Below, one piece after another: positions 6,637 through 14,384 of a stretch of 16,126 bases of DNA. Under the pieces are notes generated by a model. It had not been told where the DNA came from and did no database searches. It saw only the letters and a program-made list of their open reading frames with translations. Source of the stretch: CAZDAM01 sp964503595 (GTDB lineage Bacteria; Muiribacteriota; UBA6191); the NCBI GenBank assembly GCA_964503595.1, contig CAZDAM010000080.1:1-16126 (forward strand), given 5' to 3'. Position 1 is the stretch's first letter. Every line of letters starts with the position of its first letter. The position numbers and the translations under genes were made by a program.

Positions 6637-7584
6637 ATGTCCTTTCGACAGGCTTTTTTCTTTGACCTCGCTATAATTTTTTTGCCGCTTATCTTTGTGG
6701 TGCGTCTGCCTTTCTGGTATTTCGAGCTCAAGGAACGGGCTACGGTTGAGGTAAAGCAGCAGAATCCGTCTGCAGTAGAGGGTGAAAAGCGCAGTGTCGA
6801 TACACAATCCATTGTTGATGCGGATCACTTCCGCGTGAAGCCTCCGGATAAACCGGTCGCTCCCGCAGTGGTTGAAGAAGTCAAGCCCCCGCCTCCCCCC
6901 CCCCCACCACCTCCTCCTCCTCCGACGGTTTCCTTGCCTCTGGAGTTGAAGGGGACTGTGGTGGATGGAGATTTTTCCGTGGCTTTCATCATGAACACAA
7001 GAGATCGCCAGACCGGTGTTTATGGACGAGGGGATGAAATCATGCCGGGAGTCCGCCTGATGGAAGTTCATGTCCACCGGGTGGTTCTGGACAACCGCGG
7101 GGTGCGCCAGGAGCTGATCGAAGCCGGTTATGAAAACCGTCTCAAAGCTCTTCTGGAGGGTTCTTTGGAATCGGGTTCGGGAACTCCTCCACCCCAAGGG
7201 CCGGCCCCGACAGGTGGCATGCCCAAACCCAGTGGGTCCTTTGAGGTCGTGCGCCAGGACAATAATGTCTATGTCACACGGGCCGAGATCAGGCGGCAGG
7301 TACAGAATCTGTCTTCTCTTCTGTCCCAGGTCAGAGTGCAGCCCAATATTACGGCATCCGGCAGAGCCAACGGCTTTCGGATTCTACACGTGAATCCAGG
7401 TTCTTTCATTGAAGCCGTTGGGGTTCGGGCCGGGGATATCATTCGCCAGATCAACGGAGAAGTGGTGGATTCAATGGCCAGAGGCTATGAGATTTTTAAT
7501 CGGGTGCGTAATGACACCAGCCTCGATGTGAAAGTGGAGCGGGATGGTCAGCTTCTGGATTTACGCTACGAGATGAGGTATTGA
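6637..7584 (+). CDS. gspC: Type II secretion system protein GspC
   Basis: This 315-residue inner-membrane protein has a short cytoplasmic start, one membrane segment (about 8-28) and a periplasmic region. Residues 84-96 are 13 consecutive prolines forming a rigid hinge. Residues about 97-165 (LELKGTVVDGDFSVAFI then VYGRGDEIMPGVRLMEVHV) are the homology region that in this family binds the secretin N0 domain. Residues about 235-315 are a PDZ domain (VNPGSFIEAVGVRAGDIIRQ), implicated in substrate or secretin contact. Domain order and position ahead of gspD fit GspC well. Here it begins the operon, and its ribosome site is weak and lies in a hairpin. Its proline hinge is encoded partly by an 11-C run, a possible slippage site. 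The stop codon is one base from the gspD start. Confidence 0.9.
   Translation: MSFRQAFFFDLAIIFLPLIFVVRLPFWYFELKERATVEVKQQNPSAVEGEKRSVDTQSIVDADHFRVKPPDKPVAPAVVEEVKPPPPPPPPPPPPPTVSLPLELKGTVVDGDFSVAFIMNTRDRQTGVYGRGDEIMPGVRLMEVHVHRVVLDNRGVRQELIEAGYENRLKALLEGSLESGSGTPPPQGPAPTGGMPKPSGSFEVVRQDNNVYVTRAEIRRQVQNLSSLLSQVRVQPNITASGRANGFRILHVNPGSFIEAVGVRAGDIIRQINGEVVDSMARGYEIFNRVRNDTSLDVKVERDGQLLDLRYEMRY
6895..6905 (+). repeat. 11-base poly-C tract inside gspC
   Basis: Eleven consecutive C residues sit in the polyproline-coding stretch (6886-6924) and are flanked by CCT/CCA triplets. The length given keeps gspC in frame. Loss or gain of one C would truncate the protein before its homology region and PDZ domain. 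Confidence 0.9.
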
Positions 7585-7585
7585 G

Positions 7586-10348
7586 ATGAATCATGGCTTA
7601 CAGAATCGATACCCTCAGATCCTGATTCTTCTTTTTTGTCTGATTCTGACTCCGGGTTTTTTTGCCAACAATCAGGATAAAAGCCGGATTGTGGAACAGA
7701 ATGACAGGGTCAGCCTGAATCTGAACAAGGTCAATATCCAGGTTGTGGTGGACTATCTGGCCCGCTTCAGCGATGAACATTACCTGATTGATCCGACGGC
7801 TTTGAATGCGGAAGTTTCGATCAAGGCCAATAAAATGGTGACCCGCCAGCAGGCTGTGATCATCATGGAGCAGGCTCTGAACTTCTACGGTTTTGATATT
7901 GTTCAGGACGGCCTGGTCAAAAAAGTCATTCCAAACCGTTTTTCCAAGCAGACCGGAATTCCGATCAAGTGGGATTTTGAAAACATTGAAAGGCTTGAGT
8001 CCGGTGGTCTGGAAATGCGTTTTATCCGCCTTCAGTACGCCAGTGTCCGCAAGGTCAATATGATTCTGAATACCATGATTGGCCGGGATGGCCAGGTCAT
8101 CCCCTATGTGGAAGACCGGGTTCTTCAGATCATTGACAGTACGGCAGGCATGCAACGTCAGGTGGAAATGATTCAGCGTCTGGATGTTCCGGATGAGCAG
8201 ATGGAACTTTATGTGATTCATCTGGAAAACACCACTGCGGATGCCACAATCAATCAGCTCAAGGCGATTTTTACCAAGAATCTGGTTTTCAGCAATTCCC
8301 CGAATGAAATTGAGGCGGAAGAAGACAAGATCAATTTCTACAGTGATGCCCGCACCAATACGATTCTGGTGGTCTCTCATCCCAAATATATTGAGCAGAT
8401 CCGCGAAACGGTCCGTGTTCTGGACCGAGAACTCGGCGAGATCAAGAAAATTCGGGTTTATACGGTCAGGCATGCCGAGCCGGATGCTCTGGCCAAGCAG
8501 CTCACCGAAGCTCTTCCCCAGAATGCGGCCAAAATCACTCCGGACAAACGCCTTAATGCCCTGATTCTGATGGCTCAGAATGAAAGAATGCTGGAAACCA
8601 TCTCAGAGATGGCCAAGAGACTTGATATCAAATCGGATGAATCCCAGTCGGATGTTCAGGTCTATTATCTGGAGCATACGGTTGCCAAGGAAATTGCCGA
8701 GACCCTGACCAAGCTCTTTGAGAAGAAGAAGGAAGGCTCCTCGGAAGAGCCGGTTTCGATTGTGCCGGATGAGGCCACCAATGCATTGGTCATCACCGGG
8801 ACAAGGGCTCAGTATCTGGAAGTTCTGAATGTGATCAAGAAGCTTGATATCTTCCGGGCCCAGGTTCTGGTCGAGGCTGTGATTGTGGAAGTCAGCGATG
8901 GCTTTGCCAGAAGCTTCGGGGTCAATCTGGGCGGTCTTGACGGGGGCAATAATTTCTCGGTCTTCGGAGCGGCTTTTGATACGGCCAGCCAGTCGGTCAG
9001 TAATGGTTTGAATGTGGCTCTGGTAGACAGTGCAGCCCAGGAAATCGGGGATGTAGCCAATCTGGCCAATGGGACACTGAATTTTGAAAATATCCGTGGC
9101 TTCATGCGGGCTATCCAGACTTCATCCTATGCCAATGTTCTATCTGCCCCCCAGCTTCTGACCAAGGACAATCAGGAAGCCAAGATTACCGTGGGTGAGG
9201 TTATTTCTCTGCCAACGGGGATCAATACCAATCTGAATAATGCTTCCAACACGACCCCGATCAATTTTTCCCGTGAGGACGTGGGTCTTGAGCTGACGAT
9301 CAAGCCCAGGATTACCCGGAAGAAAACGATTACACTGGAGTTGACCCTGGATGTAAAAAACCGGGGCAAGGACAATCTGAGTCCTTTTCAGGGGGTATCC
9401 ATTCCTACGATTACCAAACGTTCACTGGATACCGTGATTTCGACAGTAGATGGCGGAACCATTGCCATTGGCGGGCTTTTGCAGGAAAACCGCAATGAAA
9501 GCGAAAACTCCATTCCAATTCTGTCCAAAATTCCGGGAATTGGTCGTTTGTTTCGTAACAGAAGCCGGGATGGGGGAAAGGTCAACCTGTTTATCTTCCT
9601 GACTCCCTATATTCTGGCCAATCAGGCTGATACGGATATGGTTTCCGGCAAAATCAATCAGGAGATGGAAAATGCCATGGACAAGGAGAAGGCTGAGCCT
9701 TTGTCCTTCTCATCTAAGACCGGAATGCACCAGCTTCAGAAACCGGTCATGGTTGAACGGGTGACTCTGGATGGGCGCCGTGAAGTCGTGGAAGACATGG
9801 GCGTGAGTGCGGGTTTAAGCGCTGAGCCTGAAGTTCTTGAGCCCACGGTCATCAAGGCTGTGGAGCCGGGGGTTCAGAAAACCGTGGTGGAAACTGCCGG
9901 TTCCGGGGATGACTTTCTTAGGATGCTCAACCTTCTGAGGCAGGATGTTGGCGCTCTTAAGCCTGAAATGAGTCCGAAGCCTTTTGTTAAGCCCCGTCCC
10001 CTGAAGGTGGCTGAAAAGCCCAAAGCGATCGGAGCCGGGGCTTCGGGATTTGAAGAGGTTCTGAGTGAGATTGCCCGGGCAGAAGGGGATTTGAACAAGG
10101 CGCGGTTTGAGCCTGCCCGCTGGGATGAGTTCATGGGAGAGCTCAAAGCCAAACTGGCGAGAAGTCCCCAGCATAAGAAACTTCTGGATGCGGTGAGCAA
10201 TCCGGAGAAAACCGCTGGACTGAGCCAGGGGCAGTGGCTTGAAATAGTGGCTGCGGTTGAACCGGGGGTTCAGACAGCCATGGCGGGAGATACCGAATTT
10301 TCGCACCTTCTGTCTGAAGTGCGTCAGAGGCTGAATCAGGACAAGTAA
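7586..10348 (+). CDS. gspD: Type II secretion system secretin GspD, enlarged
   Basis: The multimeric outer-membrane channel of the T2SS. The product is 920 residues against about 650-700 usually. A signal peptide (1 to about 27) is followed by N0 (about 42-112). I then read four small KH-like N modules (about 144-204, 206-280, 288-350, 356-425), each with a YxLxxA-type strand and an LD at its end; GspD normally has three. The secretin core (about 426-677) shows QVLVEAVIVEV at its start, VDGGTIAIGGLL at 621-632 and IPILSKIPGIGRLF, ending FLTPYIL. About 240 further residues, unlike the short S-domain tail of most GspD proteins, form a charged extension in which AVEPGVQ plus a following helix occurs twice (758-764, 890-896). 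It starts one base after gspC and is followed 8 bases later by gspE. The identification is very secure; the extension is of unknown function. Confidence 0.97.
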   Translation: MNHGLQNRYPQILILLFCLILTPGFFANNQDKSRIVEQNDRVSLNLNKVNIQVVVDYLARFSDEHYLIDPTALNAEVSIKANKMVTRQQAVIIMEQALNFYGFDIVQDGLVKKVIPNRFSKQTGIPIKWDFENIERLESGGLEMRFIRLQYASVRKVNMILNTMIGRDGQVIPYVEDRVLQIIDSTAGMQRQVEMIQRLDVPDEQMELYVIHLENTTADATINQLKAIFTKNLVFSNSPNEIEAEEDKINFYSDARTNTILVVSHPKYIEQIRETVRVLDRELGEIKKIRVYTVRHAEPDALAKQLTEALPQNAAKITPDKRLNALILMAQNERMLETISEMAKRLDIKSDESQSDVQVYYLEHTVAKEIAETLTKLFEKKKEGSSEEPVSIVPDEATNALVITGTRAQYLEVLNVIKKLDIFRAQVLVEAVIVEVSDGFARSFGVNLGGLDGGNNFSVFGAAFDTASQSVSNGLNVALVDSAAQEIGDVANLANGTLNFENIRGFMRAIQTSSYANVLSAPQLLTKDNQEAKITVGEVISLPTGINTNLNNASNTTPINFSREDVGLELTIKPRITRKKTITLELTLDVKNRGKDNLSPFQGVSIPTITKRSLDTVISTVDGGTIAIGGLLQENRNESENSIPILSKIPGIGRLFRNRSRDGGKVNLFIFLTPYILANQADTDMVSGKINQEMENAMDKEKAEPLSFSSKTGMHQLQKPVMVERVTLDGRREVVEDMGVSAGLSAEPEVLEPTVIKAVEPGVQKTVVETAGSGDDFLRMLNLLRQDVGALKPEMSPKPFVKPRPLKVAEKPKAIGAGASGFEEVLSEIARAEGDLNKARFEPARWDEFMGELKAKLARSPQHKKLLDAVSNPEKTAGLSQGQWLEIVAAVEPGVQTAMAGDTEFSHLLSEVRQRLNQDK
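9857..10273 (+). repeat. Two copies of an AVEPGVQ motif in the GspD extension
   Basis: Bases 9857-9877 and 10253-10273 both encode AVEPGVQ. They share 13 identical bases at their 3' ends, while the earlier codons differ at third positions. In each copy a short acidic/Gly stretch follows, then an amphipathic helix (DDFLRMLNLLRQD and TEFSHLLSEVRQRLNQD). This looks like an old internal duplication of a small helical unit. Confidence 0.55.
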
Positions 10349-10356
10349 GGATTCTC

Positions 10357-12042
10357 ATGCGCAGGCTGATTGGACAGATCCTTCTTGAAGAGGGCTATCT
10401 GAATGAAGAACAACTTCAAAAGGCTTTGGAGATTCAGAAATCCGAAGGTTTGGGGCGCAGGCTGGGCTTTGTTCTGATGGAGCTTCGTTTCATCAACGAG
10501 GAACAGTTGATGAATGCGCTTTCCCAGCAGTTTCGGATTCCCTTTGTCAAAAAAATTGATCGACTGGATATTGATTCCGCGATTCTCTCCAGGATTCCGA
10601 TCGACTTTGCCAAGAAGCACCGCTTCATTCCCTGTTATACCGTAGGGGATGAGCTGGTTTTAGCCCTTACGGATCCTTTGAAGGTCCACCTTCTGGATGA
10701 TCTGAGGCAATTTCTCAAACTCAGGATTCGTCCGGTTCTGACTACAAATGCCGAGGTAGAGCTTGCGATCAACGAGTGCTACGGTTCCCAGAAGGATCTG
10801 ACATCCCAGGTAATCCGGGATCTGGAGGATTCGGATTACTCCATCTCGCTTGAGGATCTGGAAGGGGCCGAGGATCTTCTGGACATGGCCAACAAGGCCC
10901 CGGTGATCCGCTTTGTGAATTCCATTATCTATCATGCCGTCAATGACGCGGCCTCCGATATTCATATCGAGCCCTATGAGAAGGATATCAAGATCCGCTA
11001 CCGCATCGACGGGGTGCTCTACGATACTCCTTCTCCTCCCAAAGCGGTTCAAAGGGCAATTGCCAGCAGGATCAAGATTGTAGCCAATCTGGATGTGGCG
11101 GAAACTCGCCTGCCCCAGGACGGTCGTCTGAAAATCCAGCTTGGGGAAAAAGTTGTCGATTTGCGGGTCTCGGTTTTGCCGACCGCCTTTGGTGAGCGCA
11201 TTGTAATGCGTCTTCTGGACACCAATGTGGATCTTCTGAATGTGGATGCCCTCAAATTTCCCCCGGAAATTTTCAAGGTTTTTCAGCGCCAGTACAATCG
11301 CCCGAACGGAATTCTTCTGGTTACCGGGCCTACGGGTTCAGGAAAATCCACAACTCTTTACTCGGTTCTGAATACCATCAAATCCAGAGAGAGGAATATC
11401 ATCACGATTGAGGATCCGGTGGAATATCAGCTTGAAGGAGTTTCCCAGATTCAGATCAAACCCAAGATCAACTTCACGTTTGCGGCTGGTCTTCGCTCCA
11501 TCCTGCGTCAGGATCCGGATGTGGTGATGGTCGGGGAGATTCGTGATCGGGAGACCGCAGAAATTGCCATTCAGGCTTCCCAGACCGGTCACCTCGTGTT
11601 TTCCACCTTGCACACCAATGATTCTACCGGGGCTGTGACCCGTCTGATGGATATGGGAGTCGAACCTTACCTGATCGGCTCCTCCCTGATCGGGGTTCTG
11701 GCCCAGCGTCTGGTGCGGGTGATCTGTGAAAACTGTCGGGAGATCTACACTCCGGATCCGCTGGCTCTGGAGGCTTTGAGCTGTGATTATCAGGGGCCTT
11801 TCTATCGAGGCAAGGGCTGCATGCGCTGCAACCATATCGGCTACAAGGGAAGACAGGGCATCTTTGAGTTTCTGGAAGTAGATGAAAGGGTGAGGGAGCT
11901 GATTTCCCACCGGGCAAGTTCTGCCCAGATCCGTAAGGATTTCTTTGAGACTCGGAAAATTGGGGTGCTTTTGAAGGAAGATGGCCTAAGAAGGGTCAAG
12001 CAGGGAATAACTACTGTGGATGAAGTTTTAAGGGTGGCCTAG
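10357..12042 (+). CDS. gspE: Type II secretion ATPase GspE
   Basis: The 561-residue hexameric ATPase sits at the cytoplasmic face and powers pseudopilus assembly. Residues 1 to about 135 are the N-terminal MshEN/GspE-N domain (GQILLEEGYLNEEQLQKAL) that docks on GspL. The catalytic part has an Asp box (SDIHIEPYEKDIKIRYRIDG), Walker A GPTGSGKST at 324-332, Walker B DVVMVGE ending at Glu394, and the His box TGHLVFSTLHTND. Cys457/Cys460 and Cys488/Cys491 form the four-cysteine zinc site (CENC, CMRC) typical of GspE/PilB. The length is normal, and all catalytic motifs are intact. AAGGA 5 bases before the ATG overlaps the gspD stop codon. A PilB ATPase is the main alternative, but the gspC, gspI, gspJ and gspK neighbours favour GspE. 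Confidence 0.96.
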   Translation: MRRLIGQILLEEGYLNEEQLQKALEIQKSEGLGRRLGFVLMELRFINEEQLMNALSQQFRIPFVKKIDRLDIDSAILSRIPIDFAKKHRFIPCYTVGDELVLALTDPLKVHLLDDLRQFLKLRIRPVLTTNAEVELAINECYGSQKDLTSQVIRDLEDSDYSISLEDLEGAEDLLDMANKAPVIRFVNSIIYHAVNDAASDIHIEPYEKDIKIRYRIDGVLYDTPSPPKAVQRAIASRIKIVANLDVAETRLPQDGRLKIQLGEKVVDLRVSVLPTAFGERIVMRLLDTNVDLLNVDALKFPPEIFKVFQRQYNRPNGILLVTGPTGSGKSTTLYSVLNTIKSRERNIITIEDPVEYQLEGVSQIQIKPKINFTFAAGLRSILRQDPDVVMVGEIRDRETAEIAIQASQTGHLVFSTLHTNDSTGAVTRLMDMGVEPYLIGSSLIGVLAQRLVRVICENCREIYTPDPLALEALSCDYQGPFYRGKGCMRCNHIGYKGRQGIFEFLEVDERVRELISHRASSAQIRKDFFETRKIGVLLKEDGLRRVKQGITTVDEVLRVA

Positions 12043-12043
12043 G

Positions 12044-13273
12044 ATGCCGGTTTTTCACTATGTGGCTCTGGATCGGAGGGGCAACCGCCTTCGAGGTGAA
12101 GTTCAGGCTCAGGATGAAATTGCGGCTAGCCGGGAAATCAAAAGCCGGGGGCTCTATGTGGAAAGTATGGACCCTGAAGCCTCACGGTTTCGCCTGCGTT
12201 TTTCCTTGTTCCGAAAGAATCAGGACAGCCCTTCACAGGTTCGGGTTTCCCAGAAAGAGCTGGTCTTTTTTACCAGGCAGTTTGCGACTCTTCTGAATTC
12301 CGGCTTCACCCTGGCTTCTTCCCTGGGGGCGATTGCTGAGCAGGTTCCAACTCCGGCCTTCAAGAAGGCGATTTTAGATATTGATCGTATGATTCGGGAA
12401 GGCAAAACCTTGCATGAAAGTCTGCGTATGTATCCCGGCCTTTTCAGTGACATCTACTGCTCACTTGCAAGGGCTGGCGAGGCTTCGGGAGAACTCCCCT
12501 CCATTCTGGTCAAGCTTTCGGAGTATTCGGAAAAGCAAAATCAGCTCAAAAACAAGGTTCTGGCAACTCTGGCCTATCCCGCAGTGATGGTTATTGTGGC
12601 TGTGGCGGTAGTTTTTATTCTGATGACAAAAGTGGTGCCGGAAATCATCACTGTGGTGCAGGGTTCGGGTCAGGAGCTTCCTGATTCTACCGAGGCCCTG
12701 ATTGCGATTTCCGGTTTTCTGAGCACCTGGTGGCTGGCAATTCTGGGAGCCGGTCTTGTGATGGCCGTGGTCTTTCAGTTCTGGAAAAAGACGGCGAATG
12801 GGCGCAGGATTGTGGATCGTCTGGTTCTGATGATTCCCCTGTTCGGCTCTCTGATTTCCAATATTGCAATTTCGCGCTTTGCTTCAACACTTGCGGTACT
12901 GCTGCGCTCCGGAGTAGATATTCTCAAAAGTCTTGGGATTGCCAAGGATGTTGTAGGCAATGTCTGCTACATGGCAGCAATTGAACGGGCTGCGACAAGC
13001 CTCGGGGAAGGGGAGAGCATGTCCAAACCCCTCAAGGAATCCGGACTTTTCCCCCCGATTGTGGTCCGCATGCTCGAGTCCGGTCAGAAATCCGGCTCTC
13101 TGGAAGTCATGCTGGATGCAATTGCCAGGGATTATGAAAATGAAACCGAGAGCACCCTTCTGGCCATGACTTCAATGCTGGAACCGATTCTTCTTCTGGT
13201 CATGGGCAGTGTGGTTGGATTCATTGTCATGGCAGTTCTCACACCACTTCAGAATATGGGGGGCATGGGATGA
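12044..13273 (+). CDS. gspF: Type II secretion inner-membrane platform protein GspF
   Basis: The 409-residue polytopic platform protein around which pseudopilins are thought to be assembled, working with GspE and GspL. A short N-terminal segment (FHYVALDRRGNRLRGEV) precedes two tandem T2SSF helical domains (about 70-190 and 275-398), each with the family pattern FTRQFATLLNSGFTLASSL / FASTLAVLLRSGVDILKSL. Membrane segments lie at about 173-197, 229-247 and 382-402. Length and architecture are standard. Its ATG comes one base after the gspE stop, and its TGA stop overlaps the next ATG as ATGA. It is followed directly by gspI, not by gspG as usual. Confidence 0.96.
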   Translation: MPVFHYVALDRRGNRLRGEVQAQDEIAASREIKSRGLYVESMDPEASRFRLRFSLFRKNQDSPSQVRVSQKELVFFTRQFATLLNSGFTLASSLGAIAEQVPTPAFKKAILDIDRMIREGKTLHESLRMYPGLFSDIYCSLARAGEASGELPSILVKLSEYSEKQNQLKNKVLATLAYPAVMVIVAVAVVFILMTKVVPEIITVVQGSGQELPDSTEALIAISGFLSTWWLAILGAGLVMAVVFQFWKKTANGRRIVDRLVLMIPLFGSLISNIAISRFASTLAVLLRSGVDILKSLGIAKDVVGNVCYMAAIERAATSLGEGESMSKPLKESGLFPPIVVRMLESGQKSGSLEVMLDAIARDYENETESTLLAMTSMLEPILLLVMGSVVGFIVMAVLTPLQNMGGMG

Positions 13274-13701
13274 AGTCCCGGCGCGGACTCACATTGATGG
13301 AAGTTCTGCTGGCCATGCTGATCCTGAGCACGGCTATTGTTACGATTCTGCCCCAGCTTCGTCAGGCTGCCCGTATGAGCAGACGGGCGAAGAATATCGT
13401 GACTGCTTCGCAGATTGCTTCCAACTTTCTTCAGGAGCTGCAACTGGAGAAAAAAATTGAAGAAGGCAAGGAAAAAGGAACCTTTGATGATTTTGAGGCC
13501 TATTCCTGGGAAACAGAAATTGAGAAAGTGAAGATGAAGGAAGCTTTCGGCGAAGGGTTTTTTGCCGAGAAGAACTCCGGAGCCAAGGAGATGTATCTGG
13601 AAAGGCTTTATCGCGTGAAGCTCAGGGTCTTCTGGGGGGAGGGCAAGGCCGATGAATCCTATGAGATGCATACCCTGCTTTTTCAGGAGAATCAGTCATG
13701 A
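13270..13701 (+). CDS. gspI: Minor pseudopilin GspI
   Basis: The 143-residue prepilin-like protein has a basic leader ending in Gly6. The class III signal LTLMEVLLAMLIL follows, with Glu at +5 (Glu11), as needed for GspO cleavage and assembly. The soluble part fits GspI: ASQIASNFLQELQLE after the helix, a WETEI strand, and a final LYRVKLRVFWGE strand close to the end. GspI is the core of the tip complex with GspJ and GspK. It overlaps gspF and gspJ by 4 bases each (ATGA), implying coupled translation. It lacks the length and the C-terminal Gly/Ser-rich calcium-site region expected of a major GspG pseudopilin, so I do not think it is gspG misplaced. The distinction between minor pseudopilins by eye is good but not absolute. 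Confidence 0.83.
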   Translation: MKSRRGLTLMEVLLAMLILSTAIVTILPQLRQAARMSRRAKNIVTASQIASNFLQELQLEKKIEEGKEKGTFDDFEAYSWETEIEKVKMKEAFGEGFFAEKNSGAKEMYLERLYRVKLRVFWGEGKADESYEMHTLLFQENQS

Positions 13702-14384
13702 GGCGGGGTTTCACTCTGATTGAGATTCTGATTGTCATGACGATCACGGCTGTGGCATCCCTCCTTCTTCACAATGCCCTGATTACTTCTGTCCGCGCTG
13801 TGAAGACAGTGGATAAAGCCTTTAAGACTCCTCGCCAGGCCCTGATTCTTTCGCGTATGCTTCAAAGAGAACTTCAGGGAATCCTGCATCCGTCCTATCT
13901 GGAACCTCCGGCTCCTGAAGAAGGTAAGGAACCCCCTCCCCGCCCCAAGGAAAAGATGGAATTCGGTCTGGTGGGCAAGGAAAAGGAGATTCATTTCACA
14001 ACTCTTCTTCCGATGACGGATGAACAGATGGAAAAATTCGGCGATGTGATGGAAATCGGATATGAATATGATCTGAAAAGGGGGCGTTTGCTGAAACGTA
14101 TCGATCCTTTTCCTGATGAGGATGTGGAAAGAGGTGGCGAGCAGATTGAGCTTCCCATGCGGGTTTCTGATGTGGAGTTTGAGTTCTTCGATACCGGGTG
14201 GCGGGATAAATGGGACTCCACAAAATCCAATACCCTGCCGAGGGCAATCCGCCTGACTTTGAAAATCCGGATTGAGGAGGAAGAGGCCGAAGATTTGAGT
14301 TCGGATGAAGAAGAGGCCCTTGAATTTGATCACCAGATTCTGGTGCTTTTGGTGAATTCCAGTGAGAACAAAAGTCGTTTCTAA
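13698..14384 (+). CDS. gspJ: Minor pseudopilin GspJ
   Basis: The 228-residue product has a very short leader (MRRG) and the pseudopilin signal FTLIEILIVMTITAV with Glu9 at +5. Its length, the SRMLQRELQGIL segment after the helix and the late strands VSDVEFEFFDTGWRDKW match GspJ, the minor pseudopilin that joins GspI and GspK at the pseudopilus tip. The C-terminal part has an unusually acidic stretch (EEEEAEDLSSDEEEA), possibly a surface loop. It overlaps gspI by 4 bases and gspK by 23 bases. Confidence 0.85.
   Translation: MRRGFTLIEILIVMTITAVASLLLHNALITSVRAVKTVDKAFKTPRQALILSRMLQRELQGILHPSYLEPPAPEEGKEPPPRPKEKMEFGLVGKEKEIHFTTLLPMTDEQMEKFGDVMEIGYEYDLKRGRLLKRIDPFPDEDVERGGEQIELPMRVSDVEFEFFDTGWRDKWDSTKSNTLPRAIRLTLKIRIEEEEAEDLSSDEEEALEFDHQILVLLVNSSENKSRF

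Noticed and set aside
7598..8473. 291-codon minus-strand frame
   Set aside because: It is antisense to the N modules of gspD and has no domain of its own.
13270..13701. Reading this pseudopilin as gspG
   Set aside because: The C-terminal half matches GspI (FLQELQLE and a late V-R-V-F-W strand) and lacks the GspG calcium-site region; its position just before gspJ also fits gspI.
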